Below are positions 22,721 to 33,597 of a stretch of 64,000 nt of DNA, in pieces. A program made the translations under genes and the position numbers. Numbering within the stretch: the first letter of the stretch is position 1; every line of letters begins with the position of its first letter. The stretch comes from Paracamarosporium sp. OC-R06-R3 (lineage: Eukaryota; Ascomycota; Dothideomycetes; Pleosporales; Didymosphaeriaceae), in contig JACVRA010000101.1 of assembly GCA_019828545.1 (NCBI GenBank), positions 364,658 to 428,657 of the forward strand. Reading direction: 5' to 3'. The notes beneath the pieces were generated by a model that had not been told where the DNA came from, did not search any database, and was given only the letters and a program-made list of their open reading frames with translations.

Positions 22721-23149
22721 TCACGGAGTTGCCACCGGAGGAACAGCAGTGGGCGCGCTCACCGTGCCAGCAGGTATCGAATGCGGGGCTGTATTTGGCG
22801 GCTTACCACCCGGTGTTTGACCGGGCGGATTGGCAGTCGATGCGCTCACGGTGACAGTGGGTACTGACTCTGGACCTGTGACGGGAGGCTTGCCACCCGG
22901 TGTCTGAACGGGCGGGTTGGCAGTAGACGCACTTATCGTAACGCTAGGTGCCGACTCTGGACCCGTGACTGGTGGTTTACCGCCTGGTGTTTGAAATGGA
23001 GGGTTGGCAGTCGGTGCGCTTACTGTGCCACCAGGCACCGACACCGAAGTCGTTTCAGGAGGTTTGGACCCGGGTGTTTGCGCTATGGCTCGGGCTTGGA
23101 CGGTGACGATAGCCGGCGCAACAAGGGCGAGGAAAGTGATGAATTGCAT
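22721..23149 (-). CDS. Secreted protein built of four 29-residue Pro/Thr/Ser-rich repeats
   Basis: A single exon of 142 residues. A signal peptide (MQFITFLALVAPAIVTVQARA) is followed by four head-to-tail 29-residue units at 24-52, 53-81, 82-110 and 111-139, and the tail ATP. Each unit starts QTPGGKPP (QTPGSKPP in the first) and ends near TxxASTANPP. The sequence is rich in Pro, Gly, Thr and Ser, has no cysteine in the mature part, and no GPI signal. This suggests an extracellular, unstructured, possibly O-glycosylated protein, such as a wall protein or repeat-containing effector. No Kex2 KR sites separate the units, so cleavage to peptides is not indicated. Function is unknown. A TATA-like CTTATAAA lies about 90 nt upstream. 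Confidence 0.8.
   Translation of the reverse strand: MQFITFLALVAPAIVTVQARAIAQTPGSKPPETTSVSVPGGTVSAPTANPPFQTPGGKPPVTGPESAPSVTISASTANPPVQTPGGKPPVTGPESVPTVTVSASTANPPGQTPGGKPPNTAPHSIPAGTVSAPTAVPPVATP
22733..23080 (-). repeat. Tandem repeat, 4 x 87 nt, in-frame coding
   Basis: Four direct copies of 87 nt encode the 29-residue units of the secreted protein. The two central units differ at only a few residues (ESAPSVTISA against ESVPTVTVSA), while the outer two are more diverged, as expected when copies are gained and lost in the middle by slippage or unequal exchange. Confidence 0.85.
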
Positions 23150-24645
23150 TTTGAGAATAGTTTCAATCCGTATGTATGTATATGGGGTGGAGGGTGGAGG
23201 TGATGTGGCTGGATAGCAGTTGCACGAACGTGTGTCCCTTATAAATTACGTTTCAAGGATTTCTATATCGCAAATTAGAGACCTTAAAATGGCATGACCA
23301 TCAGTTTTAGGAACAAAACAACTCATTGCATTGGTCGGGCGTACGGTAAGATTTCCAATACACCATGGCGTGAGCATAGTTTCCGGTGTACGCAGTGTTC
23401 GTACAGTATAACTCAGGTCTCGCACGTCGTACGCAGGACCCGTATCGTATTTGAGATGGCCCAAACAGTGTGTTTGAATTCCTTCCAATGTTTCGAGCTT
23501 ACAATCGGACATACACCCGGGGCGCCGTAAACTCCGAGCTTCACGCCCTGTCCGACGGAGCGCAGACGGGAAGCGGATAACCATCGCAATACAACGCAGG
23601 AACTGTCTTCAGGAATGATATCGCACAAATGTACTGTAACTCTGTTGCACTCGCCGGACAGGTCTGCATGTCCTCCGCTCAGATCCGAAACCCTCAATAC
23701 TACTTCGTCACGACACCTGACCGACGAACAGGCGAAACTTCTTCACCTCGTGACTTCATTCTATTATTATCCATCATCTTCCTCCATGCCCCCAGCTCAC
23801 TTCGCTGTAGAAACCTACCCTTCGCTTCAGGCCATGCATTCCCTTTGTGTAAACCATCCGTAGCCACCAACGACTACCCCTTTCCCAGCATGTACTAACG
23901 TGACCCAGAAACCTCTCTTACGCGAATTGGCCCCCGATTATTCAAGTAAAGTGATTGATCGAACTGCCGTGCGGCAACAGATCAGGAGATTAGCTACAGG
24001 GCTGGCTAAGACGTCACGTGAGCTGTGCTTCGAATACCGCCAGCCACCGTAAGCACGCTTTGCGACGTACCTTGAACGGGAAAATCATTTTAATTCCATA
24101 ACATTGTAGCAGTAATGGCTTGAGACTCAAGAGCTCTTACGCTATCAATTGTAGGTTTACGATTTACGTGCAGTATGCAGCACGTCTGCTTGTTGGTAAA
24201 CGTGTAGGGGTTTTGGTGTTTCTCATGTGAAAGGAAAAAGGGGATGCATTAAAGGAAAAGCGTTAAAGGGAGTATGCAAAGGGGTCATCGATAGATTTGG
24301 CGCTTTGAAATCTGCGGTAGATCGACAGGGCTAAAGGACACCACGCTGTCGATCATTATGAAAGACGTGTGTGCAATGTGAAATGAATACCGGGGAAGCA
24401 CACAACACGGGCCGGAGTGATCACAGGACACGGAAACATCCCCAGAGGTCGAGGTTCGAAACCGTTGTTCAAGAGCAAGATCGAAGTCATATTTCTCTTT
24501 GCCATGACAGCCTATGTATACAACGGAGATTCCGCCCAATTCTACAAGCACGCCGCCGCCCTCATGATACATATGATACAACACGCTTTAAGACCCAAAC
24601 ATGCCGCCCAGATATCATACAAACGTCCAATCGTATCCACGCACA
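23150..24645. other. Intergenic, about 1.5 kb, nothing recognised
   Basis: Separates the accessory stretch from the conserved block. Several short overlapping frames at 23246-23898 on both strands have no family motif. A GGTTCGAAACC string at about 24453 resembles a tRNA B box, but no acceptor stem or A box fits around it. Confidence 0.5.
23238..23243 (-). promoter_or_regulatory. TATA-like box of the repeat-protein gene
   Basis: On the minus strand this reads TATAAG within ATTTATAAGGG, about 90 nt before the ATG. Confidence 0.4.
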
Positions 24646-25700
24646 TTACGACTTCTCGTCTTTCCCCGGGGTTTTCTCCTTCGCGACCTTCTCAGCTTCC
24701 TCGTGTATTCGCTTCTCCGCCTCCTCCAGCGGCTGCAATATATCCTTCGGAAGCGCATCCTTGGCCGTCTGCCCCGGCTGCGCCGTTACCTTCTCCAATT
24801 CTAGCTTCTCTTCTATGAGTTCATCCTTTGCTTTGATAGATTGCTCGACTTGCTCCACCGCACGCTCGATTTCAACCTCCATGTCTGGAAGGTGGAATTG
24901 CTCTGCGATGAGTTTTCCGTTCCAGCGCTGCAGGACCATGGCGTCTTCCGTTCCGCCGTTGGTTTGGGACTGGACTACGCGCGAGACTTCTTCTGCCTGC
25001 TGTCTTGTGGGTCGCGGGGCAGCGCGCGAGATCTGGCGCGTGGGGTACATGAGGCCGGCAGTGTAGACTTCGTCGAGCTCCGAGGAGGGATTGGCCACGG
25101 GGAGGTTGTGCTGGAGGAGGAACTCGAGGTGTTTGGAGCCGGTCAGGGCTTTCCAGTACGAGTAGGCGCGGTAGACGAGGTAGAAGAAGGGCAGGTTGGG
25201 GATGCTGTTCTTGGTCAGTAGGGAGGCTGATAGAGAGAAAGTGGGGTTGCGTACACGGGAATCAGCATGAAGGGCGCGGTGAAGGGCATGGCCACGATGC
25301 TCCAGATCATCTTGCTCCTGTACATGCCCTGCTTCTCCTGCGCCAGCTTCTTGAGAATGTCGGGCACCTTGTCCTGCTGCAGGTACAGGCCCGGGAAGAT
25401 GACCTGGTACTTTTCTCTGCCCTCAACGATGGCGCTCTTCCGCTTCGCCGTCAGGGCGGGGATGGTCTTGAGCCCCCATTCCTCGAAGGGGATGCGCTTG
25501 AGGGCCTGGTTGCCGGCCTGGGTGACGCGCTTCTTCCAGTTGAGCGGGGCCTTTGCATCGCCTTCCCACGCGACCCACGTCTCGCTGGCCTTGTTGGTGA
25601 TTTTGTCGAGCAGCCCGCGCTCGCTGGCGGCCTTGTCGTGCAGCTTCTCGCAGTAGATGAGCGAGCGGCGCGTGGAGATGGGCAGCAGGAAGAGACGCAT
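24646..25700 (-). CDS. Mitochondrial K+/H+ exchange-related protein (Mit_KHE1 family)
   Basis: Members of this family (PF10173; yeast YDL183C and relatives) are needed for potassium-proton exchange across the mitochondrial inner membrane, and so for volume control. Exons 25700-25255 and 25204-24646 join in phase 2 (donor GTACGC, acceptor AACAG), restoring the family motif MLIPVIPNLPFFYLVYR across the junction; 334 residues. Visible features: an N-terminal segment starting MRLFLLPISTRRSLIYC, a Lys-rich stretch, one or two hydrophobic helices (about 129-165), and a charged, Glu/Lys-rich coiled-coil-like tail. The ATG at 25700 is the first available. Whether this is the exchanger itself or a partner is unsettled in the family. 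Confidence 0.85.
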
Positions 25701-26203
25701 GGCGTTGGGAGGGTTAGTAAGCGCGCGAGGGCGCAGGTGCGAAGCTTTTTAGATGCGCGATACGTGAAACATGTCGTCCGCGGCGGCGAGGGGGATCAGG
25801 GCAGATGCAGGTTTGCGGGCGCGGTGGACATGGAATTGAAGCGGCGGCGAGTCGCGCGAGGACGTCATGGTGCGCAGTGCTGGGGCGGCGATCAGCAGCT
25901 AGACCTCAGGGCAATCTCCCTGCGCGACGCGGCCAGCCAGCCCTGACGGCCTCACACCAGCACCACCAGCACCACCACCGCGGCCCCAGAGCGACGGCCG
26001 CCCGCGACAGAAGCGCTCCAGCGTCACGGGCAGCCTCCCGCCGAGCATGCCGTCGCACACCGACTGCTACTTTGCGCCCACGTAATCGCCAGTCGCTCAC
26101 CGCCGAGAGCCGCTTGGCTGGCGCCCGTTGAGCTCCACGCTCGTTCGCACACGGGCACGCCTGCCTGGGCGCCTCGAGCATCAGCGGCGCCGCTCTCCCA
26201 GAC
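25701..26203. promoter_or_regulatory. Divergent promoter region, GC-rich
   Basis: A 503-nt region between two divergent start codons. Its composition leaves long spurious open frames on both strands, which extend into the neighbouring genes. No discrete control site stands out. Confidence 0.45.
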
Positions 26204-27494
26204 ATGAGCAGCAACCCCATGGTCGAAGCCCGCAATGGCTCGTCGCCCTTCCTCCACCCTTCGCTGCCCCCCCAGCCGCCCCAGGGGCACAACCACGCCC
26301 GCCTGCAGCCATCGCCCATCCCCCCGACCGCCTCCAGCCTGAGCCTCCAGCGCCCGCTGTCTGCCACGACGGCCACCTCGTCCACCCACGACCGCTCGCA
26401 CGACCAGGCCGACGGCGCCAGCAACGTGCGTAAGTCGCACAGCCATTCCGTCTCGTCCAACCCGCACACGCTGGCGTCGTCGCGCTCAAAGGACACGGCG
26501 GCCGACGACAAGCACCGCGTAGCCCGCACCCTCCCGCCCTGGGTCCAGCACGCCGACGACGAGGACCACGTCGATGCCTCGTCCTCGCTGCTGCCGCGCA
26601 CGCCCACGTCGGCCCGCCCGGCTTCGCACAACTACCTGCCCACCCCCAAGTCGCACGTTCCCGGCCGCAGGTTCGACCACGCCCGCGAGCATGCCCCCGT
26701 CACCCCCACCGCCCCGCTCGCCGAGCAGGCCTCCAAGTGGCAGCAGTTCGCCAAAGCCTCCGACTACGACAGAGACCGCCCGTCCTCGTCCCGCGGCCAG
26801 ATCGTCGACGACGACTGGATGAAGGAGAACATGCCTGATCTCGAGGAGCCGTGGCAGCCCATGGACCAGGAAGAGAAGGAGCCGCTCAGGGGCTTCTGGC
26901 TCTTCAGCTCGGCAAAGCGTGCGCGCTTCCGCAAGGTCCTCATGAACCATCCCATGGTGCCGCTCGTAGTCCGTCTGGTCGTCCTCACCTTTTCCGTGCT
27001 GGCCCTAGCCCTGGCCGGCTCCATATTCCACCGCTCGGACAATCGTCCGTGCAAAAACAATTCATCCACATGGATGGCCCTCATTGTCGACGTGGTCGCT
27101 ATTGTCTACACTGTTTACATTACCTACGACGAATACACCTCGAAACCCTTGGGACTGAGATCCCACTACGCCAAGATGCGCCTTATCTTCCTTGACCTTG
27201 CTTTCATTGTTTTCGATTCTGCCAATCTAAGCCTAGCTTTCCAGGCGCTAACTGATAGCCGGTGGGCGTGCAAAGACGGGACCGATCTGATCGATCCTGG
27301 GGGCTCGACCGGCTGTCCTTATGTGCAGAGCATATGCACGCGGCAGAAGGCGCTCACGGCTACGTTGCTGATTGCGCTGATTGCGTGGCTGACCACTTTT
27401 GCGATAAGCACCATGAGGTACAAGCACCACTATGTACCACTCTGGAGGCGCATGCTAATATTAGTTCAGGCTCATCGAACGCGTGGCCAGGTAA
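26204..27494 (+). CDS. Srf1-like regulator of phospholipase D, membrane protein
   Basis: In yeast Srf1 regulates the phospholipase D Spo14 and affects membrane lipid signalling. I read exons 26204-27417 and 27470-27494, joined in phase 2, giving 412 residues that end LIERVAR. Residues 1-230 are polar, rich in Ser, Pro and His, and probably disordered. A conserved stretch WLFSSAKRARFRKVLMN precedes the membrane part: PLVVRLVVLTFSVLALALA, then STWMALIVDVVAIVYTVYIT, then the signature DEYTSKPLGLRS and MRLIFLDLAFIVFDSANLS. The stop codon TAA overlaps a donor-like site (AGGTAAC), so a further small exon is possible. It is convergent with the Scn1-like gene. The family call is by recognition of the signature. 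Confidence 0.75.
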
Positions 27495-27867
27495 CACCTA
27501 CCATCCACTGTACACCGTACTACCTTGTTCTCTTGTATCACTATTCCCATCCGGTCCGTTCCGCCCGTTTTCCTTGAAGTGCCCGCATGCTGCATAGCAA
27601 AGGCGTTGTTGGTTGTCCCGCACGAATCACGTGATTTGTTTTGTCCATTCCCCGAGTAATTGCACCTGGCCGGCGTAGCTGTTCCCATAGATGAGTGGGA
27701 GTAAAAACACCTCTTTAGATAGTCGTCCGAGAGAATAGAGCATAGCTGCCCATCTGCCCATCTGCCCATCTGCCCATCGTACATCTTGGATTTCCATTGG
27801 CATCGTTGTTGGACTGTCCGAGTGCCATGGCTGAAACACCCTCTCGCTCGCGTGGTACTGCAACAGC
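27495..27867. other. Convergent intergenic region with an 8-nt tandem repeat
   Basis: Lies between the ends of the Srf1-like and Scn1-like genes. The unit CTGCCCAT is repeated four times in a row at about 27746-27778, a small microsatellite-like tract. Reading frames through it are artefacts (WADGQMGR repeats). Confidence 0.6.
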
Positions 27868-29073
27868 TCACTCCCTCCCAAAAACAAACCTCCTCCAATT
27901 CTTGCCCAGCCTCTCTGCCCCCTCCTCCAACCCCCACCCCTTAATCTCGCAGATCCTCCTCACCATATCCTCCAGTCGCCTATCCATTTCATCCCCCGCA
28001 GTGTGCAAGTCGCTCTCCACCAACACCATGTCATCCGGCACCGTCTTAATCATATCCACGAATGCCTTTGGCGTCTCCTCTCCCACCGCATCACCTAGAT
28101 TAATCGCCGTGGAGAACGACGCGAAGAACGAGACTGGTATCGAAGGATGGAGATACTGCTTAAAAGCGTCTGGGGAGCCAGAGTACGAATGGAGACATAC
28201 ACGCGGCGGGTAAGGCTTAGGTCCCGAATCCCCATCTCCATTTCCATCCTCAACCTGTCCGTTTTCCGCATCCTCCTTCTCCTTCTCCTTCCCCTTCTTC
28301 TTCCTCTCGCGCTTCGACAGCACCACCCGCTCATGCCCCTTCCACAGCTCCTTAATCGCATCGAAAACCAGCCCGTGAGCCTGCACCCCGTGCACGCTCA
28401 CCGCCCGCCCCATCTCCGCCGCAAGCTGCAGCTGCCGCTTGAATATCTCCTTCTGGTGCGCGGGGCTGCAGCGGAAGGGCGTGAGGGTCCGCCCTTCGCG
28501 TCCGCCGGGCGTCAGCTCGTTTGTTGGGCGCTCCGAGGAGAATGCCTCGGGGATGCGGAACGAGCGGTCGAGGCCGATTTCTCCGACCAGCGCGAGGGGG
28601 TATTTTTCTAGGTTCTTCTTTGCCTGGGCGAGGAAGGCGGAGAAGGGCGTGGGGTCTGGGAGGGAGAGGTACGTTTTTTTGTCTTGTTCGCTGGGGGAGG
28701 TGCGGGATGGTGCGAGGGCGTGTTGGTAGTGCGATATTTTGGCTTCGCCGGTGAGGGTAGCTTCTTCCTTCTTCTCCCCTTCCTCCTCCCCATCATCCAA
28801 ATACATCATGTGCGCGAACCAAGGATGCCACCCGAAGCACGGCACCATGCACTCTTCTCTTTCCCAGTTCTCGGGCGAAGACGACTTCACGCCGTACTTG
28901 TCTGCGACTTGGGACACGAGGTGCTGGTCTTGGGCTCGGGTTCCCATGACGGTCAGACACCGGGCTTTCATGGAGGGGATCGACAGGATGCTGGACATTA
29001 TGTCTGTGGGGTGGCAGTGGGCGTCGTAGATGGGGATGTGCCAGGGGAAGGGGGGAGGGTTAGGCGTGGACAT
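27868..29073 (-). CDS. TatD-family metal-dependent hydrolase, Scn1 (Cut9-interacting) type
   Basis: The TatD family are metal-dependent phosphohydrolases and nucleases with a TIM-barrel fold; S. pombe Scn1 was found as a partner of the APC/C subunit Cut9. The single exon encodes 401 residues. Metal-site motifs are visible in order: DAHCHPTD near the N-terminus, VGEIGLDRSF, SVHGVQAHG, CLHSYSGSPDAFKQ and VESDLHT. A charged low-complexity insert (ERKKKGKEKEKEDAENGQ and following) interrupts the barrel before CLHSYSG; this is a loop expansion, not a frameshift. No introns are needed. Activity on DNA is a family inference. Cell-cycle connection applies to the S. pombe protein only. Confidence 0.87.
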   Translation of the reverse strand: MSTPNPPPFPWHIPIYDAHCHPTDIMSSILSIPSMKARCLTVMGTRAQDQHLVSQVADKYGVKSSSPENWEREECMVPCFGWHPWFAHMMYLDDGEEEGEKKEEATLTGEAKISHYQHALAPSRTSPSEQDKKTYLSLPDPTPFSAFLAQAKKNLEKYPLALVGEIGLDRSFRIPEAFSSERPTNELTPGGREGRTLTPFRCSPAHQKEIFKRQLQLAAEMGRAVSVHGVQAHGLVFDAIKELWKGHERVVLSKRERKKKGKEKEKEDAENGQVEDGNGDGDSGPKPYPPRVCLHSYSGSPDAFKQYLHPSIPVSFFASFSTAINLGDAVGEETPKAFVDMIKTVPDDMVLVESDLHTAGDEMDRRLEDMVRRICEIKGWGLEEGAERLGKNWRRFVFGRE

Positions 29074-29771
29074 TGTTGTGGGTTTTGGGGTGTGTATCTT
29101 TTATCTCCGTGGTGTGGGTTCGGGGATATGGTCTGGAAGATGTTAATCCAGTTCGGATTGATGTATTTGGAGAGATTTTGATATGCGTGGTGTTGATGAT
29201 GAATGGAAGATGACGTCGTGCTGGATTGTTTGCTACTAATCCTAAAGAGGGAATCGCACTTGGCTAGTGGGATACTGGGATGGAACAATGTCCTGCGTAG
29301 TTGATTGTTCAAATCGAATAAGGCCTTGGAAGGTTTGAGGTATCATTGCTAACTCCTACAGTTTAATCACTTCTGTGACTATGTATCAAGCTCTCAGTCC
29401 ATGTTAATTGGATGTGTCTCTTTGAACACTTGATGCTATGTAGCATGGTTTGTTTGTCTGCAGTCTGAGATATTCCGTCCTGCGTAGCTGTCAGAATTTT
29501 ACGAATCACGTTGGATTCTACGATCCGGTTTTCGATGGAGCTACAAGCCATGCCCGATGTATGCCAACTTGCGAATATGAGGACTGGTAAAATCCTAAGA
29601 TATCATCGAGGCGGTATTGTTCCTGGCAAGTGAGAACGTGTTGTGTGTTACTGGAGTTGAAATCGCAGTAGATGGATACAGTAATATGTGAACATCTACG
29701 GTAGCAATTGTTATTCCCCTACTCCATCACGATAATTCGTTTCCAGTCAACTGCAGTCCTCACTACCCCAA
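29074..29771. other. Intergenic, nothing recognised
   Basis: About 700 nt that holds the upstream region of the Scn1-like gene and the 3' side of the next gene. Both run on the minus strand. No motif-bearing frame. Confidence 0.5.
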
Positions 29772-31010
29772 TCACCCAACCCTAAAATCTGGCATGCTCC
29801 TCCCTCCAGGAAACCAAAACTCGCTATTCCTCTTCCCCGCTCCCAAATTGTATTTCTCCCTCCGGACAAACCACTCCCAATATCGGTTCGCATGTAACAA
29901 ATCGGACCCAAAACAATGCCAGCTCGTTATTTTCAAACCGCTGTTACCGTCCTCCATGTCTACTTTGAATTTGGTAGGGCATCCGCGACACGTCCACACC
30001 ATATCCTCGCCTGCGTCTGCGCGGTCCATTTGTTTCTGCTCGGAGGGCGCAGGGCTGCGAAATGAAGATAGTTTGGGTGCGCCGGTGCGAAGGTGTGGTG
30101 GGAATGCGGTGAGAATGGCGTGCGTAAGGAGGGGTTGGTTGGCTGCGCGATCGGGCAAGTAACGTGATTTTGTGGGCGGAGACGTGATTGTGGAATTATG
30201 GGGGCACATTCTTATAGGAAGTGTTAGGATTTCTGCGAGCTTTATAGGTGCGCGAGATTTCGGGTGGAAATGGTGCGTGTGTTGCAGTACGAGGCGGTTG
30301 TCGATCCAGGACGCTGAAGATGTGAGTTCGTAGGTGAAAGAGGGATGCTTTGATGTTTTGAAGTGGCCGGAGAGAATAGAGGTGGATGCGGGGTTTGTGT
30401 CTCGTTTGGTGAAGACGTCGTGGATGTGTGCGTGTAGGAGGCTGTATCCGCCTTCCTGCTCCGGGTCCGGCACTTGAGGAAAATAATCTACGATGGCCCA
30501 TTGACTCATGCAGACTTTGGTAAGCTTCGTCTCGCGATGCGTCCGTGGTGGCTTTAGAGGCGGATGCAGAGTGTTGCAGTACGGACAGTATGATAGTCCC
30601 TGGGGCGCATCGCGGATGAGGCACTGCATAAGATTTTTTCGACTGTGATACTGATGGTTTCTAACATCGTGGTCTTTCCAGCATTCTGGTCCGATAAACT
30701 GGAGGGCGAGCTTGCAGGTGAGGCTTAGGCAGACTAGACCTTCTGGCGGGAGGTGCGTTGTAATAAAGGTGAGGAGTTCGCGAGGAAGTTTGAAGAGCGG
30801 GGAGCTTCCGTTTCGGTCGACTTCGTTCTGCTTGTGGTACTCTTGAAGGGCGAGAGGTAGACCTTTCCTATGTGCAGTTCGCTTGCGTGCGATGGGCGTT
30901 TTTGACGGTGGGTTCGCTGTGCTAGGGTCTTTCTTTCGAACCGATCGTGTCGGTTTCTGGACTCCACGGGTGCTCGAACGTGTGATCCGTTGGCTCCTCT
31001 CAATGGGCAT
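29772..31010 (-). CDS. F-box-domain protein, unknown substrate
   Basis: A single exon of 412 residues from the ATG at 31010 (an upstream in-frame GTG is rejected as start). The N-terminus is basic (MPIERSQRITRSSTRGVQKP), consistent with nuclear targeting. An F-box lies at about residues 68-110: LFKLPRELLTFITTHLPPEGLVCLSLTCKLAL. A CPYCNTLHPP motif follows. Near the C-terminus CRGCPTKFKV and the Trp/Arg-rich segment WEWFVRREKYNL are conserved in similar fungal proteins of unknown function. It may recruit a target to an SCF ligase; the target cannot be guessed. The gene is flanked by large intergenic gaps. Confidence 0.8.
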   Translation of the reverse strand: MPIERSQRITRSSTRGVQKPTRSVRKKDPSTANPPSKTPIARKRTAHRKGLPLALQEYHKQNEVDRNGSSPLFKLPRELLTFITTHLPPEGLVCLSLTCKLALQFIGPECWKDHDVRNHQYHSRKNLMQCLIRDAPQGLSYCPYCNTLHPPLKPPRTHRETKLTKVCMSQWAIVDYFPQVPDPEQEGGYSLLHAHIHDVFTKRDTNPASTSILSGHFKTSKHPSFTYELTSSASWIDNRLVLQHTHHFHPKSRAPIKLAEILTLPIRMCPHNSTITSPPTKSRYLPDRAANQPLLTHAILTAFPPHLRTGAPKLSSFRSPAPSEQKQMDRADAGEDMVWTCRGCPTKFKVDMEDGNSGLKITSWHCFGSDLLHANRYWEWFVRREKYNLGAGKRNSEFWFPGGRSMPDFRVG

Positions 31011-33597
31011 CTTTGATTTTCGCCTTGACTCCTGTATGATGTTTTGAGCAGCGCGCCTGAAATATATGTAGGACGGGGTAGGATTCAGGCAACGAAGCGC
31101 TAGTGTCACACTATGTCCTTAGCTTATAGCTAAGACGAGGCTGCCTATATAGATCGAACCATCACGCCAATGAGGTGCCAATATCTCTCGAACTTTTGCC
31201 ATAATAGATTCATGTACGACTTCGGTATTGAGCATGCTTATGGCGAACCATCAGTAACCCGCCATGACGAGTATCGCCATCGCGAACACCTTAGCGATGC
31301 AATTGTGAAAGTCAGAAAGAATCTCGCGGCATCATGTTCTTCTTGCATGATCATTGTATCCGAATATACACAACTCTGTTCATTTTCGTGCTCCTCAGAC
31401 ACATTGAGTCGCTTTATAGTCGCTTTTAACTAAACCCTCCAGGTTGTCAACTAGCGTGAAGAACATAGCTACGTAAAATCATCCTTCGCATTTAATTCAC
31501 ATTTAAGCTTGCGATGCTAATCCTCATCGCAAAATTCTGCACAAAGCGTCAACACAAGCACTAAACAACTTCATCTGTGAATGTGGAAAATTCCCGCTAA
31601 ACAGACCATGGGCGCCCCTTTGGGATAGACTTTTAGCAAGTAGCAAGACAAGGACATGTAAACCCTTGGCTCTTATTCTGAGGTGGGTTTCAAACAAGCA
31701 CACCATGAGAAGGTGTTGCTCAAATCTTCTCTCAAAATCACATTCATGAACATATTGTAGGTAGAACCACCTCAACATCGGTTTCAAGGGCTTATATATC
31801 CAGTAAATGCTCTTTGGTTCCCGGACAATGAATCTTTAGAACGCTCCACTAATCTATGTGCAATTATAAACTAGACCTATAGTGCACTACAATCGGACAC
31901 ACAAGAGGGAACATCCATCATGAAGGAGCGTGGGTAATTTAATACAGAGCACTATGCATAGCAACTCCCATTCCTTGATTTCAAAGCTACCAAAGCAACA
32001 AGGAATATTGCAAAAAAGCAATGTTTTTAAGTATACACAAAGGTAGTAGAGTCGTGCGAATATAAGTCCGCGGAGGAGACTTAAGGATTGTTATGCACGA
32101 GCTTAAACTCAAAGTTGTTCAGACCATCGAGTTTCGTAGGCAGCAGTTAAGGTCCAATGTGCCGACCAAAGATAGCGGTGCGCAGTTTCATCAACACCAA
32201 CATGGTAGTTTTACCAACATACAGTCAACATAGAAACGTGCATAACGGTACGATGCCATAACGCCCTGGTCCATGACAGGGCACATTTAGCTCACGGCAG
32301 AATTTTCTGACTAAAATCACATCACGCGCCGCTACATAGTGTTCACGGATATCTCCATCCTTTTTTTTTATATTTAAATGTGGTAAGAAAGTCTACTTGG
32401 AGAAAGTGCTGAGAGTTTGTACGCACAAGATAGGCCGAGGTTGGTCTGGGTGACTTCTATAACAATGGGCTTCGAAAGATCCTTCAATGTGCAACCAAGC
32501 TAGTGGTGATGCTAAACATCGTCATCAACATCGTCAATTTCAAAAGCTAAGTAATTGCAGTCTATGGTTTCATTGTACGTGAAGCAAGGTCTATAACATC
32601 AGTGTGATTTCGTTGAAATTTCGAAACATGGTACTTTCTTGAAGTTTTTAGTGCATCGGAGCACTGGAACATAAAACGCCTATATCCTTGTTCTGAATCA
32701 AGTACAACGAAGTAATAGATAGCTGAATAAGGAAGCGACACATGATACTATAAAGTCGGTCATTTTTATCGCCTCCACCCTTAAAACACTCATCAGTTTT
32801 CCGTCATACCTTATCTCCCTGCAACGGCAGCACAGCAGAGCAGAGCACCATGCTGAACTTGATCTTTCTTCTTTAGTTTGCGGAGTTGTAAGGCGATTCA
32901 GGCACTCCATAGAATCTCGATAAGAAATATCTACGTACATTGGGAAGCCGATTCGGTTGAGCGCCGGACTCCATACCGGGAGAACAACCCGTATCAGACA
33001 GTTTTTATCGCATCTTTGGATTTTGTCCTTCTGCAAAGCACCGCCATGCTTCCTTGATTCTCTATATTTGAATAGCACCGAATTATCGAACCATCTGCTT
33101 GTGACTGTCTTTGTTTTTCAAACAGGATTACAGCATCACGCCGTGGCTTTGCATTTTGAACGTTTTCTGAACAGCGCCAAAGCACATAGCCATGAAATTG
33201 CAGTCGAATTGGTTTAATAGAATTTAACGAGCGTCAAAGTACCAGGTCATACCGACGAAGAGTGCTTCTTTTAGTAGAACCAACAGGGCGATGTAATGTG
33301 AAGAAGAAGGCATTTCTGCAGAAAAAACCTGGCGTTTATATAGACGAGAATAAGCAGAAGTGAGTTCAAACAAGGAGTTACTAAGGGCATCAGAGTATTC
33401 GATTGAAGTAGAGTGGTGAAGTTTTGCATCACCATCTCAAATGCATGATCATCCTCCCGCAAAGTACCAAACCATATTCTTTCGTTTCATTCTAGACCCC
33501 GCCAAAACACTACACCATACCCCATTCCTGTAAGCTTTTCGAGCAGCACCAGAGCACCAGAGCACCACGCCACAACATGTTAATCCTCTGGTTTATA
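31011..33597. other. Large gene-poor gap, nothing recognised
   Basis: About 2.6 kb, AT-biased, with only short open frames on both strands and no motif. It contains a run of T residues near 32360. There is no palindrome, long repeat or transposon motif visible. It could hold non-coding transcripts or decayed sequence. Confidence 0.5.

Noticed and set aside
24440..24465. GGTTCGAAACC string, resembling a tRNA B box
   Set aside because: No acceptor stem, A box or anticodon arm can be folded around it at the right distances.
24371..25066. Plus-strand frame of 231 codons
   Set aside because: Lies antisense to the Mit_KHE gene and has no family motif; composition effect.
25906..26631. Long minus-strand frame (241 codons) opposite the start of the Srf1-like gene
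   Set aside because: High GC removes stop codons on both strands. It has no motif and overlaps a gene with recognisable domains.
27620..27940. Minus-strand frame with WADGQMGR repeats
   Set aside because: Arises from the CTGCCCAT microsatellite in the convergent intergenic region.
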